Assembly: GCA_903863375.1 (NCBI GenBank) | Contig: CAIPBT010000167.1 | Span: forward strand, 1 to 32,325 | DNA: 32,325 nt | Source: an uncultured Ferrovum sp. | Lineage (GTDB): Bacteria > Pseudomonadota > Gammaproteobacteria > Burkholderiales > Ferrovaceae | Reading direction: 5' to 3' | Position numbers and translations under genes: made by a program | Shown here: positions 7,210-16,213 of the stretch, one piece after another | Layout: every line of letters begins with the position of its first letter | How positions within the stretch are numbered: the stretch's first letter is position 1 | Notes under the pieces: generated by a model | Database searches by the model: none | What the model saw: the letters and a program-made list of their open reading frames with translations, nothing else | What the model was told of the DNA's origin: nothing

Positions 7210-8667
7210 ATGTCGCTCATTAGTATTAACCCGGTCAACGGCCAGGTGATTGCCACGCATCCGGCGTGGAACCACGAGCAGCTTGAGGCTGCCCTGACCC
7301 AGGCCGGCAATGTGCAACCGGCCTGGCGCACCTTGGGTTTTCCGGCCCGCGCCGACATCCTGAGCCAGGTTGCCACCTTGTTGCGGGAACGCATCGAGCC
7401 GCTGGCCCGGCTGATCAGCGCAGAAATGGGCAAGATCCTGCCGGAGGCGCGCGCCGAACTCGAAAAGTGCGCGCTGATCTGTGACTACTACGCCGTGCAC
7501 GCCGAACCGTTCCTGGAAGAGGAACTGATCCCGACCGATGCCGGCAAATCGTATGTGCGCTACGAACCGCTCGGCATTGTGCTGGGCGTGATGCCGTGGA
7601 ATTTTCCGTTCTGGCAGGCGGTGCGGTTCGTTGCCCCGGCCTTGATGAGTGGCAACGGTGTTGCCCTCAAACATGCGCCAAGTGTGCAGGGCTGCGCCCA
7701 GGCACTGGAGACGCTCCTGCGCGATGCCGGCGTGCCGGAAGGCGTCTTCACCAATTTGCCGATCGAGGTCGATCTGGTGTCGGTCGCCATTGCGCACCCA
7801 GCGGTGCAGGCCGTGGCGATGACCGGTTCGGAGCGGACCGGGCGCATCGTGGCTGGCCTGGCCGGTTCCCAACTGAAGAAGACGGTGGTCGAACTCGGCG
7901 GCTCCGACGCCTTCGTCGTGCTGGCCGATGCCGATCTTGAGCTTGCCGTGAGCCGGGCCGTGCAGAGCCGCTTCAACAACGCCGGACAAGCCTGCATCGC
8001 CGCCAAGCGCTTCATCCTGGTTCCGCAGATCGCCGAGGCCTTTGTCGAGGCGCTGAAGGCGAAGGTTTCCGCGCTGAAGGTGGGCGACCCCACCGAGCAC
8101 GGTACCCAGATCGGTCCGCTGGCGCGGCGCGACCTGCGCGACGAACTGCATCGTCAGGTGCAAGCCACCTTGGCGGCGGGCGCCAAGGCGGTGCTGGGTT
8201 GCCATCCGCTGGAAGGGCCCGGGTTTTTCTACGCGCCCTCGATCCTGGATCACGTGCCGGCCGGCTGCCTGGCGCGCCAGGAGGAGTTGTTTGGCCCAGT
8301 GGCCGTGTGCATCCGCGCCCGCGACGAGGCAGACGCCCTGGCCATTGCCAACGAGACCCGCTTTGGACTCGGCGCCAGCATCTGGAGCCGTGACTACGCG
8401 CGCGCCGAGCAGATGACCGGGCATCTGCAGGCTGGACTTACGTTCGTCAACGGCGTGGTCAAGTCAGATCCCCGGTTGCCGTTTGGTGGCATCAAGGCCT
8501 CGGGCTTCGGGCGGGAACTGTCGTTCCACGGCATCCGCGAATTCTGTCAGGCGAAAACCGTCTGGGTGCGTGATGGCTGGACACCCGGACAGGAACGCCG
8601 GCGCGGCGACCGTCGGCGCGGCGACCGCCGCATCACCGACGATCAGGTCCCCAAAAACAGCGTGTAG
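7210..8667 (+). CDS. sad: NAD(P)-dependent succinate-semialdehyde dehydrogenase (Sad type)
   Basis: Cytoplasmic aldehyde dehydrogenase, probably oxidising succinate semialdehyde to succinate. The 485-residue protein opens with SLISINPVNGQVIATHP, typical of the Sad/YneI branch. Cofactor and catalytic motifs are present: VMPWNFPFWQAVRF, GNGVALKHAPSVQGCAQAL, MTGSERTGRIV, VVELGGSDAFVVL (catalytic Glu) and NNAGQACIAAKRF (catalytic Cys), then LPFGGIKASGFGREL. The ATG at 7210 matches relatives; an in-frame TTG at 7132 would add 26 unrelated residues. The C-terminus has an extra basic tail (RRRGDRRRGDRR) made by a 15-bp tandem duplication, and the last 25 bases overlap the convergent ilvA end. The substrate assignment rests on subfamily resemblance. 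Confidence 0.88.
   Translation: MSLISINPVNGQVIATHPAWNHEQLEAALTQAGNVQPAWRTLGFPARADILSQVATLLRERIEPLARLISAEMGKILPEARAELEKCALICDYYAVHAEPFLEEELIPTDAGKSYVRYEPLGIVLGVMPWNFPFWQAVRFVAPALMSGNGVALKHAPSVQGCAQALETLLRDAGVPEGVFTNLPIEVDLVSVAIAHPAVQAVAMTGSERTGRIVAGLAGSQLKKTVVELGGSDAFVVLADADLELAVSRAVQSRFNNAGQACIAAKRFILVPQIAEAFVEALKAKVSALKVGDPTEHGTQIGPLARRDLRDELHRQVQATLAAGAKAVLGCHPLEGPGFFYAPSILDHVPAGCLARQEELFGPVAVCIRARDEADALAIANETRFGLGASIWSRDYARAEQMTGHLQAGLTFVNGVVKSDPRLPFGGIKASGFGRELSFHGIREFCQAKTVWVRDGWTPGQERRRGDRRRGDRRITDDQVPKNSV
8599..8627. repeat. 15-bp-period tandem duplication at the 3' end of sad
   Basis: The 14-base unit CGGCGCGGCGACCG occurs at 8599-8612 and again at 8614-8627, giving a 15-bp period that stays in frame. 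It encodes the arginine-rich RRRGD repeat in the C-terminal tail of the aldehyde dehydrogenase. Confidence 0.85.
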
Positions 8668-10154
8668 GCTGGGTTGCCGGTTTCGTCCACCCAGGGATAA
8701 GGCATGCTGGCGAGCGTCTGTTCGAAGCCGGACTGCTCAGCCGCCGACACCTGCAGGCCCACCAGTACCCGTGCCGTATCCGCGCCATGGTTGCGGTAAT
8801 GGAACAGGCTGATGTTGCGTTCCTGGCCCAGCGCCTGCAGGAACTGCATCAAGGCTCCGGGGCGCTCGGCAAACTCGAACCGGTACAACCGTTCGTCCCC
8901 GGCGTTGGATGCCCGGCCGCCCACCAGATGGCGCACGTGGAGCTTGGCCATTTCGTTGTCTGACAGATCGACCGTGCGAATGCCCGACGCCTCCAGCTGG
9001 GCAAGCAGCTGTGGTGCATCGGTGCGGTCACGCACATTGACGCCGACAAACACATGCGCCGCCTCGGCCTTGGCATAGCGGTAATTGAATTCCGTGATGT
9101 TGCGGTTGCCGATCAGGGCACAGAAGCGGCGAAAACTGCCCGGCACTTCCGGAATGGTCACGGCAAACAGGGCCTCGCGATGCTCGCCCAGCTCGGCCCG
9201 CTCTGCCACGAAATGCAGACGGTCGAAATTCATGTTGGCACCGCAGGCAATCGCCACCAGGGTCTGGTCTTTGGCCCCGGTGCGCTCCACCCACGCCTTC
9301 AGGCCGGCAATCGCCAGGGCACCGGCCGGTTCGAGGATCGAGCGGGTATCGTCGAAGACGTCCTTCAGCGCGGCGCAAGTGGCGTCGGTGTCGACCAGGA
9401 TCATTTCGTCGACCAGCTCGCGACACAGGCGGAACGTTTCTTCCCCGACCCATTTGACCGCCACCCCATCGGCAAACAGGCCCACCTGCTCCAGCCGGAC
9501 GCGTTCTCCGGCTTCGAGCGACCGCGTCATGGCGGCGGAATCGACCGGCTGCACGCCGATGATGCGGGTGTTCGGCGACACGCGCTTGATGTAGCTCGCC
9601 ACGCCGGCAATCAGTCCGCCACCGCCAACCGCCACAAAGATGGCGTCAATCGGCTGCGAGTGCTGACGCAGGATTTCCATGCCGATGGTTCCCTGGCCGG
9701 CAATCACGTCCGGATCGTCGAAGGGATGGATGAACGTCAGGCCACGTTCGCCCGCCAGCACCATGGCGTGGCGGTACGCATCGTCGTAGGAATGGCCTTC
9801 GAGGATCACTTCCGCGCCGCGGCTGCGCACGGCATCGACCTTGATCTGCGGCGTGGTGGCGGGCATCACGATGGTGGCCTGGGTGCCCAGCCGCTGGGCA
9901 CCCAGCGCCACCCCCTGCGCGTGATTGCCGGCGCTGGCCGCAATCACGCCACGGGCCAGATCGGCCGGCGCCAGCCGCGACATCTTGTTGTAGGCACCGC
10001 GCAGCTTGAAAGAAAACACCGGCTGCAGGTCTTCGCGCTTGAGCAGGACCCGGTTGCCGGTGCGGGCCGACAGTCGCGGAGCCAAGGTGAGCGGACTTTC
10101 GACCGCGACGTCGTAAACGTGCGCCGTCAGGATCTTCTGCAGATAGTCGTGCAT
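8643..10154 (-). CDS. ilvA: Threonine ammonia-lyase, biosynthetic
   Basis: PLP enzyme that deaminates threonine to 2-oxobutanoate, the first committed step of isoleucine synthesis, in the cytoplasm. At 503 residues it matches the long biosynthetic form. The PLP lysine is in SFKLRGAYNK (Lys50); the glycine loop is VAVGGGGLIAGVASYIK, and IACGANMNFDRLHF marks the end of the catalytic domain. Two ACT-like regulatory segments follow (about 335-410, FAVTIPEVPGSFRRFCALIG, and about 430-500, YRFEFAERPGALMQFLQALG), consistent with feedback inhibition by isoleucine. I chose the ATG at 10154 (MHDYLQKILTAHVYDVA), which matches relatives; a TTG at 10166 would add four residues. It overlaps the end of sad by 25 bp and is divergent to rpiA with a 47-bp gap. 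Confidence 0.96.
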   Translation of the reverse strand: MHDYLQKILTAHVYDVAVESPLTLAPRLSARTGNRVLLKREDLQPVFSFKLRGAYNKMSRLAPADLARGVIAASAGNHAQGVALGAQRLGTQATIVMPATTPQIKVDAVRSRGAEVILEGHSYDDAYRHAMVLAGERGLTFIHPFDDPDVIAGQGTIGMEILRQHSQPIDAIFVAVGGGGLIAGVASYIKRVSPNTRIIGVQPVDSAAMTRSLEAGERVRLEQVGLFADGVAVKWVGEETFRLCRELVDEMILVDTDATCAALKDVFDDTRSILEPAGALAIAGLKAWVERTGAKDQTLVAIACGANMNFDRLHFVAERAELGEHREALFAVTIPEVPGSFRRFCALIGNRNITEFNYRYAKAEAAHVFVGVNVRDRTDAPQLLAQLEASGIRTVDLSDNEMAKLHVRHLVGGRASNAGDERLYRFEFAERPGALMQFLQALGQERNISLFHYRNHGADTARVLVGLQVSAAEQSGFEQTLASMPYPWVDETGNPAYTLFLGT

Positions 10155-10201
10155 GGTGCGGTTCAAGGTATGCTTAAGCCTTCCATCGTGACAGAAAAAT
10201 C

Positions 10202-10876
10202 ATGAATCAGGATGCTTTGAAACAGGCCGCAGCCCTGGCCGCGCTGCGCGAAGTGCCGGAAGACGCGGTGATCGGTGTCGGGACGGGCTCGACGGTGAAT
10301 TTCTTCATCGATGGCTTGGCCGCCATGCGCGGGCGCATTGCCGGAGCCGTCTCCAGCTCGGAAGCCAGCACAGCGCGCCTGAAAGCGGCCGGTATCGCGG
10401 TGCTCGACCTGAACAGCGTCGATGATCTGCCGGTGTATGTCGATGGCGCCGACGAGGTCACCCACCACCTGCAGATGACCAAAGGCGGCGGGGCAGCCCT
10501 GACCCGGGAAAAGATTGTCGCCGCCGTGGCACGCCGCTTCATCTGTGTGGCCGATGGCAGCAAGCTGGTGGGCCGGCTGGGAGGGTTTCCCATTCCGGTG
10601 GAGGTGATTCCGATGGCGCGGTCGCAGGTGGCACGCGAACTGGTGCGCCTGGGCGGCCGGCCCGCCCTGCGCCCGGGGGTGACCACCGACAACGGCAACG
10701 TGATCCTCGACGTGCACGGCCTGGACGTGCTGAATGCCGTGGAACTGGAAACCCAGATCACCCTGATTACCGGCGTGGTCACCTGTGGCATTTTTGCCCG
10801 CCGAGGTGCCGATCTGCTGCTGCTTGCCACAGCCGAGGGCGTACAGACCCTGCACCCGGGCGGGAGAGGAGCATGA
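10202..10876 (+). CDS. rpiA: Ribose-5-phosphate isomerase A
   Basis: Interconverts ribose 5-phosphate and ribulose 5-phosphate in the pentose phosphate pathway, and supplies ribulose 5-phosphate for phosphoribulokinase if a Calvin cycle runs in this organism. The 224-residue protein has the family motifs [17 protein letters not shown] (residues about 20-37), [21 protein letters not shown] and the C-terminal [11 protein letters not shown]. Length is normal. The stop overlaps an ATG in front of phoU (ATGA), so the two are co-transcribed and probably coupled. The rpiA-phoU pairing has no obvious metabolic reason. Confidence 0.97.
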   Translation: MNQDALKQAAALAALREVPEDAVIGVGTGSTVNFFIDGLAAMRGRIAGAVSSSEASTARLKAAGIAVLDLNSVDDLPVYVDGADEVTHHLQMTKGGGAALTREKIVAAVARRFICVADGSKLVGRLGGFPIPVEVIPMARSQVARELVRLGGRPALRPGVTTDNGNVILDVHGLDVLNAVELETQITLITGVVTCGIFARRGADLLLLATAEGVQTLHPGGRGA

Positions 10877-10878
10877 CG

Positions 10879-11583
10879 ATGGGCAATGAGCACACCAGCA
10901 AGCAGTTTGACCAGGAACTCGAGGCGGTGCGCGCCCGGGTGCTGAAGATGGGCGGCCTGGTGGAACAGCAGATAACCCATGCCATGCAGGCCCTGTACGA
11001 AGGCAATGTCGATCTCGCCGACCGGGTCAATGCCCAGGATCACGAGGTCAATGCCATGGAAGTGGGCATTGACGAGGACTGCACCCACATCATCGCCCGC
11101 CGCCAGCCGGCCGCCGGCGACCTGCGTCTGATCGTTGCCATCATCAAGACCATCACCGACCTGGAACGGATCGGCGACGAAGCGGCCAAGATCGCGCGCA
11201 TGACCAAGACCGTGCACAGCGCCGACCGCCTCTACCATCCGCGCATCATCGAGATGCGGCACGCGTCCACCATAGGCGTGCAGATGCTGCGCAAAAGCCT
11301 GGATGCCTTTGCCCGGCTGGATACCGCCAGTGCCGCCCAAGTGCTGCGCGATGACCAGCAGGTGGATGATGCCTTCCGTGGCATCCTGCGCCAGCTGATC
11401 ACCTTCATGATGGAAGATCCGCGCACCATTTCCTCTTCGATCGAGATCCTGTTTGCGGCCAAGGCGCTCGAGCGCATCGGCGATCATGCAAAGAACATCG
11501 CCGAATATGTGATCTACCTGGTCAAGGGCAAGGACGTGCGGCACATCGCGGTGGATGAAGTTGAGCGGGAAGTGTTGCGCTGA
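10879..11583 (+). CDS. phoU: Phosphate signalling/transport accessory protein PhoU
   Basis: Cytoplasmic negative regulator that links the Pst phosphate transporter to the PhoR/PhoB two-component system. Two PhoU three-helix domains are visible, each with the metal-binding pattern: EVGIDEDCTHIIARRQPAAGDLRLIVAIIKTITDLERIGDEAAKIA and a second copy ending IEILFAAKALERIGDHAKNIAEYVIYLVKG. I prefer the ATG at 10879 (MGNEHTSKQFDQELEAV, 234 residues): it aligns with the usual MSDKHLS-type start, and AGGAG at 10867-10871 is well spaced from it. The ATG at 10873, overlapping the rpiA stop, would add two residues. The usual pstSCAB neighbours are not in the window. Confidence 0.95.
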   Translation: MGNEHTSKQFDQELEAVRARVLKMGGLVEQQITHAMQALYEGNVDLADRVNAQDHEVNAMEVGIDEDCTHIIARRQPAAGDLRLIVAIIKTITDLERIGDEAAKIARMTKTVHSADRLYHPRIIEMRHASTIGVQMLRKSLDAFARLDTASAAQVLRDDQQVDDAFRGILRQLITFMMEDPRTISSSIEILFAAKALERIGDHAKNIAEYVIYLVKGKDVRHIAVDEVEREVLR

Positions 11584-11661
11584 ACCCGTTTCATGCTCTT
11601 TAGGCATAGATCGGGAAATACGAATTCCAGTTGACCAGTTTGAATACAGTTCATTACCAAA

Positions 11662-11685
11662 TAACCCGCAAATCAACACGGGTTA
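11662..11685. promoter_or_regulatory. Inverted repeat in the phoU-diguanylate cyclase spacer
   Basis: TAACCCG at 11662-11668 and its exact complement CGGGTTA at 11679-11685 are separated by 10 bases. The octamer TTACCAAA also occurs directly repeated at 11654-11661 and 11683-11690. The 198-bp spacer (11584-11781) is clearly more AT-rich than its surroundings. No T-run follows the stem, so it does not look like an intrinsic terminator; a protein-binding site upstream of the cyclase gene is possible. A weak -10-like TATGCT lies near 11714. Confidence 0.45.
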
Positions 11686-11781
11686 CCAAAGATTTATGGG
11701 TGAATGCTTAGGTATGCTTTGAATACCGGAAAGACTGAATCGATGTGAGGCAGAACGGCCGGGTTACGACAGGCCCCGTTC

Positions 11782-13647
11782 ATGTTCCTGCACAGCCTCC
11801 TGATCACCCGCCCGACGACCACGGCCGCACCACGCGATCGCAATCGTCGGGCGCGTCGGGTTTCCTACATTCCCCGGATGGTTGGCAGCCAGCCACGCCA
11901 GCCTCTGGTCGACTGGCCTTCCCTTCCCCAGCGTCTGCCGCCCACCTTCCGCCATCGCCTGGCGCTGTTGATGCTGCTGCTGGTGGTGTCGTTCAGCGCC
12001 CCGCTCTATTTCTACGTCAATCAGGTACTGAGTGAACGCGTGCTGGCCGATCGCGCCATCGCCCTGCACGTCGCCGGCGAGAGCATCGCCCTGGCGCTTG
12101 CAGACAACCTGCATGAGCGGGCGAACGAACTGAAGATGCTGGCCGATGCCACGCCGCTGGGTTCGCAACAGGACCTCACGGCGACCACCCGGCATCTCAA
12201 CCAGCTGCAGACTTCCCGCCAGTTCTACAGCTGGATTGCCCTGGCCACGCCTGAGGGGCGGGTGGCTGCCGCCTCGCAAAACCTGCTGCTGGGCGCCGAT
12301 GTGCACGCACGGCCATGGTTTTCCCAGGGGCTGCGGGCCCCGTACCTTGGCAGTGTCCACGAAGCGGTTCTGCTACGCCGCCTGCTGCCTGCCGAAAACG
12401 CCTTCGCGCCATTACGCTTCGTCGATGTGGCCGTGCCGGTGCGCGATGCCCGGGGTGACCCAAGTGGCGTGCTGGTCGCCCACCTGAACTGGCGCTGGGC
12501 CCACGCCACCATCCAACGACTGCTGCCGTCCGGCGCCAGCAATCAGGGCATTGAAGTGCTGGTTTTCGACCGGGAAAAACGGGTGCTGTATCCGGACAGC
12601 CTGTTCGGTTCGCACATCAATACCCAGACCGGCATGACCATCGCGGCCGACGGGACCGGAACGGCAGCCCAGCGTGGTCGCGGCGCCCGAGGCGAGGGGG
12701 CGGAGAACCGCTTCATGTCGCGTCTGGTGTCCGTACCAGAACCGCTGCCCATGCAGGATCTGGGCTGGCGGGTGCTGATCCGCCAGCCCAGCGCCCTGGC
12801 GTTGGGCGACGTCCGCACCCTGCAGCACGTGGTGCTGGCCAGTGCGCTCGCTGCTGGCAGCCTGTTCCTGCTGGTGGCGTGGTGGGCCATCGGGCAAATC
12901 AGCCGCCCGCTGGAAAACCTGGTGCGGTATGCGCGACAGATGGAAAACGGTGTGGCGAGTCTGCCTCCGGTACCGCGCAGTGACAGCAGCGAAATCGAAG
13001 AACTGAATCGGGCCATCTGCGGCATGGCGCAGGCCCTGTTTCTGCGCGAGCAGGCGCTGCAGGCGGCCAACCAGACCCTGGAAGCCGAGGTCCGCGTGCG
13101 GACCGACAAATTGCAGCGCGCCAATGCCGCGCTCGAAATGCTGGTGGAACGCGATCCGCTCACCGGACTCTTCAACCGCCGGGCCGCCAATGCCCACCTG
13201 CACCAGGAATGGCTGCGGCTGCAGCGATACGGCACACCCTATGTGGCGGTGATGATCGACATCGACCTGTTCAAACGGGTCAACGACACCTTTGGCCACG
13301 CGACGGGGGACTCAGTGCTGGAGCAGGTGGCCGAGGCCTTGCGCGCATCCCTGCGGGAAATGGACTTTGTGGCACGGTTTGGGGGGGAAGAATTCCTGGT
13401 CCTGCTGCCGGGTACGGCCCTGGAAGGCGGCATCCATGTCGCCGACAAACTGCGTCAGACCGTGGCCGACCTGTCCTTGCCCAGGGTTGGCCGCATCACC
13501 ATCAGTGTTGGCGTCGCCGAGGCGCAACGCCTGCACACCGACCAGGAAGCGGTGATCCGGCAGGCCGATGCCCGTCTGTACGAGGCCAAGCGTGCCGGCC
13601 GCAACTGCGTGGTTGCCAGAGATGCGATGGCAGCCGACGCCTCGTGA
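11782..13647 (+). CDS. Membrane diguanylate cyclase (periplasmic sensor, HAMP, GGDEF)
   Basis: Probably synthesises cyclic di-GMP from two GTP in response to a periplasmic signal. Layout of the 621 residues: a basic N-terminal extension (1-55), membrane helix 1 (RLALLMLLLVVSFSAPLYFYV, about 58-79), a periplasmic Cache-like sensor region (about 80-345, with WIALATPEGRVAAAS and FVDVAVPVRDA), membrane helix 2 (about 347-370), HAMP (about 370-425), a coiled coil (EQALQAANQTLEAEVRVRTDKLQRANAALE) and a GGDEF domain from about 450. The active-site loop reads GGEEF (534-538), a functional variant, and the RxxD inhibitory site is intact (REMD, 525-528), so product feedback is expected. The start is uncertain: an ATG at 11878 would remove 32 low-complexity residues and leave all domains. 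Confidence 0.92.
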   Translation: MFLHSLLITRPTTTAAPRDRNRRARRVSYIPRMVGSQPRQPLVDWPSLPQRLPPTFRHRLALLMLLLVVSFSAPLYFYVNQVLSERVLADRAIALHVAGESIALALADNLHERANELKMLADATPLGSQQDLTATTRHLNQLQTSRQFYSWIALATPEGRVAAASQNLLLGADVHARPWFSQGLRAPYLGSVHEAVLLRRLLPAENAFAPLRFVDVAVPVRDARGDPSGVLVAHLNWRWAHATIQRLLPSGASNQGIEVLVFDREKRVLYPDSLFGSHINTQTGMTIAADGTGTAAQRGRGARGEGAENRFMSRLVSVPEPLPMQDLGWRVLIRQPSALALGDVRTLQHVVLASALAAGSLFLLVAWWAIGQISRPLENLVRYARQMENGVASLPPVPRSDSSEIEELNRAICGMAQALFLREQALQAANQTLEAEVRVRTDKLQRANAALEMLVERDPLTGLFNRRAANAHLHQEWLRLQRYGTPYVAVMIDIDLFKRVNDTFGHATGDSVLEQVAEALRASLREMDFVARFGGEEFLVLLPGTALEGGIHVADKLRQTVADLSLPRVGRITISVGVAEAQRLHTDQEAVIRQADARLYEAKRAGRNCVVARDAMAADAS

Positions 13648-13661
13648 CGTTACACCAGCCG

Positions 13662-13931
13662 TCAGGCCTTGGGCACGAAGCCTGTAGCCTGCTCGGCACC
13701 GCTGCCAAAGAAATGCGCTTCCATCTGCTCGTGCAGGTATTTGCGGGCGCGGGCGTCCATCAGATTCAGGCGGTTTTCGTTGATGAGCATTTTCTGGTGC
13801 TCAAGCCAGCCCTTCCAGGCCTCTTTCGACACCTGGTCGAAAATGCGTTTGCCGAGATCTCCCGGATAGGGCGGCAGATCGAGGCCCTCCGCGTCGCGCT
13901 GCAGCTTGATGCAAAATATCGTTCGGCTCAT
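13662..13931 (-). CDS. yggX: Probable Fe(2+)-trafficking / oxidative damage protection protein YggX
   Basis: Small cytoplasmic protein implicated in protecting iron-sulfur clusters and in iron handling. The 89-residue sequence opens [39 protein letters not shown] with the conserved Cys7, and continues with [35 protein letters not shown], all standard for the family. Its ATG (13931) overlaps the argA stop as ATGA, so it is translated together with argA. It ends 14 bp from the stop of the convergent diguanylate cyclase gene. Confidence 0.97.
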   Translation of the reverse strand: MSRTIFCIKLQRDAEGLDLPPYPGDLGKRIFDQVSKEAWKGWLEHQKMLINENRLNLMDARARKYLHEQMEAHFFGSGAEQATGFVPKA

Positions 13932-15346
13932 GAGTGTTCCCTTGCATTGTGATGGTGTGAGGAAGGGTGCGGCCGGGCGCTGTTGGCGTGACTGGCGGGC
14001 GGCAGCGCCGGCGGGGGCAGGCCCGCTGGCCCGAGATCCTTGACGAAGATCTTCGACCGCCGTTCGTAGTTGTAGAGCTCCTGCTTGCGGGGCGGCAACT
14101 GGTCGATGCCGACCTCGACAAAACCACGTTCTTCAAACCATTGCCCGGTCCGGGTGCTGAGCAGGAACAGGCGCCGGATGCCGCGCTGGCGGGCCTGGTA
14201 TTCCACATGGCGCAACAGGCTGTCGCCACGGCCAAAGTTGCGGTGCACCGGATTGATCGCCAGGCAGGCCAGTTCAGCCGAGCCCTCTTCCGTGAAAGGA
14301 TACAGCGCCACACTGCCAATGATCTCGCGCTGATACTCGAGTACCCAGAACCGGTTGATTTCCTGCCGCAGCAGGTCACGGTCACGTCGCACCAGAATGC
14401 CATCGGCTTCGAGTGGTTCGATCAGGCCGATCAGGCCGGGCACGTCAGCGGGCGTTGCAGCGCGCAGCACATCGGGGATATCCGGACGCACCATGGTGCC
14501 CACGCCCTCGCGCGTGAACAGCTCCTGGATCAGCGCCCCGTCGACATGGCGGCTGATCAGGTGGGTACGCGCCACGCCATTGCGACAGGCGCGAACGGCG
14601 CAGGGCAGGAAGATGCGCACGTCCTCGGACTGGGCCGGATGATCCTTCAGCAGCTGCTCGGCGCCATGGGCCGACAGTTCCGACACCACCTGTCCCATCA
14701 GGTCGAGGGCACCCGGCGCCTCGCACAGGAAAATCAGCTTGTCGGCCTCCAGGGCGGCGGCCGTCGTGGTGGCGACGTCTTCCAGCGTGAGGTTGAAGAT
14801 TTCTCCGGTGGGCGAATAGCCCAGCGGAGGCAGCACGACAATCTCGTCGTCTTCGAGGCGTCGCCGGATGCCGACGGCGTCCACCTTGCGCACAAAACCG
14901 GTGTGCTGGAAATCGACGCCATCAACTACCCCGACGGGGCGAGCGGTGATGAAGTTGCCACTGGCCACGCGGATATCCGAACCGGCCATCGGCGAATCGG
15001 CAACGGCCCGGGAGAGCAGTGCCTCGATTTCCAGACAGACCGCGCCAGCCGCCTCCACCACGCAACGCAGGCTGGCATCGTCGGTCACCCGGCGATCGCC
15101 CGCCATGCGTGGCACGATGCCGCGTTCGGCCAGACGGGCATCAATCTGCGGGCGGGCGCCGTGCACCAGCACCAGCTGCACCCCAAGACTTTCGAGCAGG
15201 TTGAGATCGTGCACCACATCAATGAAGCGTCCATCGGTCAGGCACTCGCCACCGAAAGCGATCACGAAGGTGCGGTGCCGGAAGGCGTGGATGTAGGGCG
15301 CGGCGGCACGGAACCAGTCGACAAAGCTTTCAGACGTGGGAGTCAT
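13928..15346 (-). CDS. argA: Amino-acid N-acetyltransferase (N-acetylglutamate synthase)
   Basis: First step of arginine synthesis: acetyl-CoA plus glutamate gives N-acetylglutamate. The 472-residue protein is the two-domain ArgA type. Residues about 20-290 form the amino-acid-kinase-like regulatory domain ([61 protein letters not shown]), which binds arginine. Residues about 300-440 are the GNAT acetyltransferase domain ([85 protein letters not shown]). A Pro/His-rich tail of about 30 residues after [11 protein letters not shown] is an extension without a recognised domain. It is co-transcribed with yggX through a 4-base overlap. Confidence 0.96.
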   Translation of the reverse strand: MTPTSESFVDWFRAAAPYIHAFRHRTFVIAFGGECLTDGRFIDVVHDLNLLESLGVQLVLVHGARPQIDARLAERGIVPRMAGDRRVTDDASLRCVVEAAGAVCLEIEALLSRAVADSPMAGSDIRVASGNFITARPVGVVDGVDFQHTGFVRKVDAVGIRRRLEDDEIVVLPPLGYSPTGEIFNLTLEDVATTTAAALEADKLIFLCEAPGALDLMGQVVSELSAHGAEQLLKDHPAQSEDVRIFLPCAVRACRNGVARTHLISRHVDGALIQELFTREGVGTMVRPDIPDVLRAATPADVPGLIGLIEPLEADGILVRRDRDLLRQEINRFWVLEYQREIIGSVALYPFTEEGSAELACLAINPVHRNFGRGDSLLRHVEYQARQRGIRRLFLLSTRTGQWFEERGFVEVGIDQLPPRKQELYNYERRSKIFVKDLGPAGLPPPALPPASHANSARPHPSSHHHNAREHS

Positions 15347-15381
15347 GGTTCGGTGATCGCAGAAGCAGGAAGAATGGCGCG

Positions 15382-15387
15382 ATTATA
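15382..15387 (-). promoter_or_regulatory. Candidate -10 box for argA-yggX
   Basis: A perfect TATAAT on the minus strand, 35 bases upstream of the argA ATG at 15346, would start the transcript near 15375. No matching -35 hexamer is evident at 16-18 bp. It lies in the 58-bp gap between rsmE and argA, so argA need not depend on rsmE transcription. Confidence 0.55.
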
Positions 15388-15404
15388 GGGTGCAGCGCAG
15401 GCAC

Positions 15405-16142
15405 TCACCCAGCAAAGTCACCATGCCAGGCCTGCAGCCCGGCCAGCGCCGCAAGCGCCGCGGTCTCGGTGCGCAGGATGCGCGGCCCCAGCCGGACACC
15501 TTGAAAGCCGGCGGCCAGCAGCGCCGCCTCTTCCGCAGGATCAAATCCGCCCTCCGGCCCGATGGCCAGCACCACCCCGGCCGCAGGCGGCGTGCAGGCG
15601 CGCAGGTCGAGACCGGCCTGTGGCAGCAGCAGCAGCCGCAGGGTGTGCGGGGGCAGGCTGGCACACCAGGCACCCAGCCCTTGCAGGGGAGCCACCTGGG
15701 GTACACGCACCCGGCCACTCTGCTCGCAGGCAGCCACCACCACCCCCTGCCAATGGGCCAGCCGTTTCTGGGCCCGCTCGCCATCCAGCCGCACCACCGA
15801 GCGCTTGAGCGAAAGGGGCGCCAAAGCGTGCACCCCGAGTTCGACCGATTTTTGCAGCACCAGATCGAATTTGTCGGCAGCACTCAGGCCCTGCCCCAGC
15901 CAGATGCGCAAGGCAGATTCGACCGCTGGCCAGGTGGCAGGACCGGGCAGCACTTCGGCCTGCTCGCGTCCCGTGACGATCAGTTCGCCTTCGTGTTGCA
16001 CGCCGCTGCCATCAAACACCTGGACGCGTTGTCCGGAAGCCAGCCGCAGCACCCGCACCGCGTGGTGGGCGCTTGCCGCCTGCAAGGTCAGGGGCACCCC
16101 GGCAACAATCGGAGCGGGGCACAGAAAACGCGGAATGTGCAT
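15405..16142 (-). CDS. rsmE: 16S rRNA (uracil-1498-N3)-methyltransferase
   Basis: SPOUT-class enzyme that methylates N3 of U1498 in 16S rRNA using S-adenosylmethionine. The 245-residue protein starts MHIPRFLCPAPIVAGVPLTL; the N-terminal PUA-like part includes HAVRVLRLASGQRVQVFDGSG. The C-terminal SPOUT knot shows VLAIGPEGGFDPAEEAALLAAGF and VRLGPRILRTETAALAAL, the cofactor-binding loops. The ATG at 16142 matches family length; a TTG at 16160 would add six residues. It is divergent from the IMPase-family gene, with a 71-bp gap. Confidence 0.95.
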   Translation of the reverse strand: MHIPRFLCPAPIVAGVPLTLQAASAHHAVRVLRLASGQRVQVFDGSGVQHEGELIVTGREQAEVLPGPATWPAVESALRIWLGQGLSAADKFDLVLQKSVELGVHALAPLSLKRSVVRLDGERAQKRLAHWQGVVVAACEQSGRVRVPQVAPLQGLGAWCASLPPHTLRLLLLPQAGLDLRACTPPAAGVVLAIGPEGGFDPAEEAALLAAGFQGVRLGPRILRTETAALAALAGLQAWHGDFAG

Positions 16143-16213
16143 GGGTAGGTGCACTCGCAAAAGCCGATCGATGGCATGGTAGCATTTGCTTTTCTGTATT
16201 CAGGTCACTGTGG

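Noticed and set aside
11662-11685. Inverted repeat as an intrinsic terminator of rpiA-phoU
   Set aside because: The 7-bp stem has a 10-base loop and is not followed by a T-tract.
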